A DNA stretch of 64,000 nucleotides from Heterobilharzia americana. Lineage: Eukaryota > Platyhelminthes > Trematoda > Strigeidida > Schistosomatidae. This document shows, one piece after another, positions 16,201 to 23,800 of the stretch. Each line of letters begins with the position of its first letter. Positions within the stretch are counted from its first letter, which is position 1. The notes under the pieces were generated by a model that saw only the letters and a list, made by a program, of their open reading frames with translations, had not been told where the DNA came from and made no database searches. The position numbers and the translations under genes were made by a program. The DNA lies in assembly GCA_944470555.2 (NCBI GenBank), contig OX104130.1, positions 44,673,491 through 44,737,490 of the forward strand, written 5' to 3'.

Positions 16201-17834
16201 ACGAAAGTCGAAGTCCTGAACACCATAAAGCTTGTGAAGTGTGGGAAAGCAGCAGGACCAGGTAAAATCCCGCCAGAAACACTGAGAACAGATGCAGGGA
16301 CAACAGCGGACATGCTCACACCACTATTGCAGAAGGTCTGGAAGGAAGTAAAGGTACCTGGAGATTGATTGGAAGAAGGGCTAACTTGTCAAACTCCCAA
16401 AGAAAGGCGACTTAAGTGTCTGCAAGAACTGGAGCGGTATCATGCTCCTGTCTACTTCAAGCAAAATATTAAGCCGTATCATTGTGGAGGGACTAAGAGA
16501 TGCTCTGGATTCAAAATAACCACCGGAACAGGCTGGCTTCAGGAAGTACAAATCATGTGCGGATCAAATTGAGACCCCACGCTACGCGTCGTCATACAAC
16601 AGAGTATAGAATGGCAGTCAACCCTCTACCTCAGCTTTGTCGACTTCGAAAAGGCTTGTGACAGCGTCGACCGAGAAGTGATTTGGCAACTGCTGCAACA
16701 CTACGGAGTGGAACCCAGATGGGAAACGACGAGTTGGGCATCCAAGGGTGACACGAAGGAGATTGTGTGAGGGAAAAATGAGAGCTTGTGGGCAGTCGTG
16801 GAGCCAGGTTCAAAAGATTGCAGAGAACAGAGTGGAATGGAGACATGCTACTGAAGCCCTATATTCCACTAGGAACCCAAGGGACAAATAATCATATGAA
16901 ATATATATAAAGAGCTATTCAGTATACCCTGGTATTCATTGTCAGTCTGTTTCATAATGTGTAATGGAGCTAAGTCACTATCACTATGAAGAAACTATTG
17001 TTCAAATTTCATCATAATGATTACAAGCTTAGTTTGCTTTCCACTTATTATCTAAATAAAACCAGGTATCCTATATTCATTCACCGAATTTTCCACTCAG
17101 AAGTTACTTTCACCACACACTGTATCACTACTGAGAGTTTTATATGCTTTTTATTGACGTGATCCAAATTTCTGGTTTTTAGGCCTTTATAATGAATCCC
17201 TCCTTTCCCCGTGTTTAGAAACAGGATATATCCAACCGATTGAGTGAATCAAGAGCAAAACTGCTTTATCTCAATCGTGATTTAAATGAGAAATACGCCA
17301 ACGCTGACAGTGAATATCGTGATATGATGTACCAGCTTAAAGTAAGTTTTTATTTCATCACCCAGTAGTAACTAATTTTCTGTTGTCTTGTCTTGTGTAC
17401 TTACTAAATTCTATCGACCGAGTTTGAAATATAATTACCGAGCTAAGAAACGTGCAATCATTTTGCCATTTGTGTCAGTTTTAGACATTTGATTTCGAAA
17501 GTTGATCTACTGAATGTATTATGAATAAGCTTTTATATACAACCTTAATTAACATCAAGAAATTTAAGAACATCATTTAAATGGACAGCCCCAACCATTT
17601 GCTTGTAGGGTCATCTACGAAATAGAGAAGCAGGTAGGTTTGCTGGTTCTACCATAATGTTCAGGCGTTTTCTTCACCGAATAACAGAAGTTATATTATT
17701 CAAAATTGCCAGTTAAATTAAAAGCACACTGAAATGTATCACTCTGATCAAAGAGGAATGGTTCAGGAATTGAAGTGTCAGTCTGCTATGCAAAGTAAGG
17801 GTCTTCAGTTGATTTTTTGATAAGACGTTATTAC

Positions 17835-17873
<39 letters not shown>

Positions 17874-20800
17874 CATTTGACTATTTGACATTGCCGTAGT
17901 CTAGGAGACTAGTATTTATACTGAGCGATGATTGAAAGTGAGATGAAAATCTAGGCCTTATTCGAACCAGCGACCACCGGGTTTTCATCTCACTTTCAAC
18001 CATCACCCAGTATAAATACTAATTTGCCAAACTACGGCTATCTCAGATGGTCAAATAATAATCAATATGATGCTCCCCCTCTCTGATTCAGTTAGGTTTG
18101 GATTGGGATTAGAAGTCTTGACTAGGTAGCCAGTGTAAATACGATCAAGTAACGCGTCACGAATTCACATGGTTGTCGGGCAAAATCCTTGGTGATTGGA
18201 GTGAAATAAAAATCAGACCTCGTAGCTCAGTTGGTAGATCACTGGGCCGATAACCCGGTGGTCGCTGGTTTGAATCCGGCCGCGGTCCAGATTTTCATCT
18301 CACCTTCAATCATCACCCATTATAAAAATGTTATGAACCTCTACAGCCATTCATTAATAAATGAAAGTACACCTTATTACTTTGCTGCATGATAGCATCG
18401 TCACCTTTTACAATTTAGCTATATCAGTCTGCTAGAGGGATGGAACATTAAACCACTGCCTAGACTGTCAATATACATTCCAGTAAGGGATATCACTAAT
18501 AATATATCACCTGAAACTTATGAACAAATTCACCCAGTGTTTTCATACCATCTGTCCTATTCGTTATACGCAAAGGTAATGAGTATTTTATAGTCTTAAT
18601 TGTCAATGGACAGTATTATGTTTCACGCACTGTTGTATATATTTCATTGGTGTAATTCATGTGAATTATTGAGTGATTTCTAGATATCGTATAAATAAAT
18701 ATGAGGTAGTCTAATATAACATGAAGTATGATAAGGAAGATATTTTATTGTCCTCCGTGGTTTATGTATTTCTCATCTCTTATGAATTTTACTAGACGTT
18801 TTAACTTATCTTACTGCTTCAAATTTCATGATAAATCTTTATAGACTTAAATATCGTTTTATGAGTGTAATGGTGGTTAAAATACTACCAAATATTTGTT
18901 AAAATTTTCATCATACTACATTTCCTTACACCTAGACTTCGGAATTGGCTTGTACAGATCTTGAACGTTATTACAAAGCTCTTGATCGGTATGTTATACA
19001 CTAATCCAATAAATGAATGTAGTTTGCTTTCAGTAATGATTATTTTTAATTGGGCTCCTAAGATTTCAACATGACTCAAGCTAATAACTATATCTCCGAG
19101 TTTACCAAAACCTACTACCTCGATGAGATAGCTGGCCTAGCACACCATGAGCTTTTCTGTCTGAGACGACTGTTCTTTGAGACCATATCATAAAAGCTTC
19201 CTTCATAGAGATACGACCAAAAGTAAACCAGTTGATTTTGTGAAACTTTATCGACGGAAATTGTGGAGGTATACGAACATATATGTAGCTACTGGTTGCC
19301 TTAATGAACAATATTAGCTGGAGTATAGGAAGGATCGAAAAAGTCTTGCAAGAGCCAAAACAAGTTTTTCAGTACATGTATTTTCCAAAAGTTGAACTTT
19401 TCCCCCGAGTTGATGTCCACTAGATAACTGGTGTTTGGAAGCTTTAGGCGATACAGTTCAAACCCACGTACGGTGATAATTGGCGCCTACACTAGTTAAC
19501 AACCATATGTTTGGAGAATTTGCAGGTACCTGGCAACCACTCATAGACCATCTTAAATTATTAATTAGACTCATTCTTTAATATTCTCCAACACTTATAC
19601 AAAGATGAGAACGTTTGAATGAACTTCACTTACGATCTACGGAACTTCAGTTCAATACTGTAGCAGCTCAGCAAGTAGATATGATTCAATTACTGATAAT
19701 TCATTTAATGTGTAGATATTCAATAGGATATACCTACCGGAAAATAAATCGACTTCGATCAAGTTATTAATTAAAACCTCGATTAGTAAATCCTAATTTT
19801 GTTACCGGTGGTATGTTTAGCCATAGAAATAACTCAAATGTTAGAAACATTCATGTTTAATGTTCAAAACTGATTAGTTATTTTGAAATACGTAATCGGT
19901 TCAACACCCAGAAACTAATGGACGAAACCACAAAGGACATCTTCACGTCAGTCATCACAACAAAATGGGAGACATTAAGCAACATCCGTGAACAAACCTA
20001 CGTGGAAGAACACTAGAACTCTTTGAACGAAATGTGGAGGGGAACTTGCATAACCGTGTTAGGAAGGAAGAAGAAACAAGACGAGACAACGAATGGATCT
20101 ACACGGACACATGGAGGCCGATAGGGCAGGGAGAGGAAGATGGTGAAGCAGGCGAACCAGTGCAGTGCACGGATTAACAGCGAAAAGCGGAACTGAATAC
20201 AACCTACACAACACTGGACAAAGGAGTGAAGAAGAGTCCGTCGAAAGGCAAAAAACACTTCTACGACACACTTGCAAGTGAAGCAGAACAGGCTGATGGC
20301 TGGTAGGAGAGACCTGACAACATTATATCAAATAACCAGGTCACTATCTGATAGGGAAGACATCAACACAGCACAGATGAAACCAATGAAAGATAGTGAA
20401 GGAAACCTAGTTAGCAAAGAGGAGAAACAAAGAAAACGATGTGCTGACCACTTCAAAAAACTCCTGAATCGACCACCACCTGCAACTCACCCAGAAATAC
20501 CACTAGTAGTCCCGCCATAGAACAACCAGTGAACACAAACCCTCCGACAAAAGCAGAAGCGAAGCCCTGAACGCCATAAAGTTGCTGAAAGCCGGGAAAG
20601 CAGCAGGACCAGATGGAATCCCACCAGAAGCACTGAAAACACGCAGAAACAACAGCGAACATGCTCACACCACTACTGCGGAAGGTTTCGAAGGAGGGAA
20701 GGGTCCCTCCCGATTGGAAGAAGGACTTCCTTGTCAAACTTCCGAAGAATGGCGACGCAAGTCATTTCAGGAAGTGGCGCAGATTCATGCGCCATTCCTG

Positions 20801-23800
20801 TCCATCCCAGGCAAAATATTATGCCCCATCATCCTGGAGAGACTAGAAAGTGCTCTGGATTCAAAATTACGACCGGAACAGGCCGGCTGGCGGACTTCAG
20901 GAAGAACAAATCATGTGCGGATTAGATTGCAACCCCACGCTACGCATCATTATAGAACGGAGTATAGAACTGGAGTCAACTCCCTATCTTACCTCAACTT
21001 CATCGACTTTGAAAAGGACTTCGACAGCGTCGATCAAGATTTAATTTGGCAGGCAGATGCTTCAACACTACGGAGTGCCACAAATCTTTATCAACCTCAT
21101 TCAACAGCTATATGAAGACGCTACATTTCAAGTGATCCACAATGGAAAGCTAAGTGATGCCTTTGAAGTGAAGACAGGAGTAAGACAAGGCTGCCTACTA
21201 TCACCGATGATCTTCCTGATTGTGGTTGACTGGATCATGCAGCGAACCGTGAAGAGCAAGTAGATGGGCATACGCTGTTTGACCGATGAAAAGAGCCTAG
21301 AAGATTTGGGTTTCGCCGATGATATATGTCTAATGTTTCACAAACTCGAAGATCTACAGACAAAAACCAACAAGTTGACAGAAGAGACGAGGCGGCAAAG
21401 ACGGGACTTTAAATGAAGGAGGTGATGAAGAGGTGATGAAGATAAGGAGGTGATGAAGATACCCAACCAACGCCACCACCAACAACAACAAGCTCCAATC
21501 ACTATCAATGGGAGAAACCTACAGGAAGTAGTTTCTTTCACCTACCTAAGCAGCATCGTTTCAATTACAGATGGCACAGACGAGGATGCCGAAGGCAGGA
21601 TCGGAAAAGCAAGACAGGCGTTCATTAACCCTAAAACCAGTGTGGAGATCTGCACTCAGCATGTGTAACAGGATCCGGATTTTCAACACTAATTCAATCA
21701 AGTAAGTCAGTGCTTCTATGTGATGATTCAGAGACTTGGCGCGTTACGAAAAGCATTTCCAACAAACTACAGACATTCATCAACCACTGTCTACGCTGGC
21801 TCGTTAGTGAAGCTCAGATGGCCAGAATAATAAGAATAAGCAACAAGGAACTCTGGCCGGGCAACGAATCAACCAAGAACCTATCACTCAACAAATATGC
21901 AGAAGGAAGTGGAGATGGACTGGGCATGCACTGAGAAGACCATTCGGAGACATCACGCGCCAGGCACTCGAGTGGAACCCAGATGGGAAACGATGAGTTG
22001 GGCATCCAAGGGTGACATGGAGGAGATTGTGTGAGGAAGAAATGAGAGTTTGTGAGCAGTCGAGGAGCCAGGTTCAAAAGATTGCAGAGAACAGAGTAGA
22101 ATGGAGACATGCTACTGAAGCCCTATGTTCCACTAGGAACCCAAGAAAAAATAATAATGTAGTAATAATAACCGGTTCCCATTCACTGTGAGAACTAGCT
22201 TCTGTGTTTGCGATCATTCCCCCTACAGCTTACGAGTTTCCTTTAAGCTGGGGCTGATCGGTCGCAGATTTAAATCCTACTCTACCTACCGAAGTTTAGA
22301 GAGACTGGTATTATCACTGGTCTTCATACTATAGGTACGGTTCACTGAACGAATGTGCACGTGTTTGATGAGTTACATTTCAATTTTCTTCACGTCATTT
22401 AAACATGTCTGTTGTGAAGTATTTAACGAAAGTAATATACACAGTCCTTTAATGCATTTTTAGTTGTTTTTTTAATGTTGATTAAAATCCAAAAAATTAT
22501 CATTCTCCTAAAATACTAATCAACCTTCCTGATTTCCTCCATAGAGCTATCATGTCCTATCATGCTGTTAAGATGGCTGATTTGAATAAAATTATCCGAG
22601 AATTATGGAGAAGCACATACCGTGGGAATGGTTAGTTTATTGTGGCAAATAACCTCAGTTAAATCTGAATAAATTACACTTATCATTTGAATGCGACAGA
22701 GTTTGAGTATTACTTGATATTGATCAAAATTTGTGATAAAATCATTTGAGAAGCCTCGTTTAGAATAAGTTAAAACCTTTTCACCTGAATGTTGTTGCTT
22801 GTATTACTTAAATACCTCAAGCCTGTGGTTTAGTATCATTAGATTAGTCAGTGGTTCTATAAGACATGAGTGCTACTTGGAAAACATTGGTGCTCATCGT
22901 CTATGTTCAATAGTTGTAGTTCACTATATTCTATGCAAAGCGGTGCTGAGGCGTCATTGAGAAATTGTTAACCGTATGACATACATCTGGCATTTTCACA
23001 GTTATATCAAGAAGGTTGAGGGTGTTTTACTACCTGTGAATAAACCGTCGGTAAACTCAGTCCCCGAAGAGTTGAAGAGAAATGATAAAGCTGTAAAATT
23101 ACCTGGTTTCGAAGTAACTTAAATATTTATCCGAGATAATATAATCATATTAATCAAATACTTTAATTTCCATTCTGATATACAGACATAGATTACATCG
23201 AAATATGTAGCGAAGAAGATACAACCGTAGCCTCGAATGTCAGCAGAACGCGAAGAACTTACAATTATCGTGTTGTAATGGTGAAGGCGACAGGATGGAC
23301 TAAGTCAATCTCGCGACCTAAGTCTAAAAATTCCAATGGAGACAACAACGAAGCTCGTTTAGATATGCGTGGTCGATGTTCAGCCGGACAGAAAGTACTA
23401 GCCAGTCTCATCATTCGTTTAGCTCTGGCTGAAGTTTTTTGCTTACATTGTGGAGTACTTGCACTCGACGAACCAACTACAAACCTTGACAGGGAAAATA
23501 TTGAAAGTCTAGCTCATGCACTCGTAGAGTAAGTGTTTTAACCTATTTATGTAGCTTACAGTTTGTACTTTGAAACGAAATTTTAGCCTAGGATGAAACA
23601 GGTGGTCAGCGTTCCCTCCCAGATTTCCGACTTATCGTTTCGTGATGAAAGCTAATTTAAAATTAGTCCATAAATCGCCCCTCCCATAGACCAACCGAAC
23701 TACCGACATCTTCAGTTTGTAAAAACTAAAATTCTCTTGTGTTGACTGCAGAGGAATCACTTGAAGTAATAGCATGCCTCTAAAGTTCCAGGATGCACAT

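Noticed and set aside
18216..18288. A functional tRNA-Ile gene
   Set aside because: The cloverleaf is good, but U33 is replaced by C, the acceptor stem has a mismatch, and the SINE body follows directly. It fits a SINE head better.
19400..19520. A further tRNA-like SINE
   Set aside because: Only a B-box-like AGTTCAAACCC is visible; the A box and body are not convincing.
20013..20737. Several long minus-strand frames over RTE copies
   Set aside because: They recur in all RTE copies as antisense shadows of the LINE coding strand and show no domain of their own.
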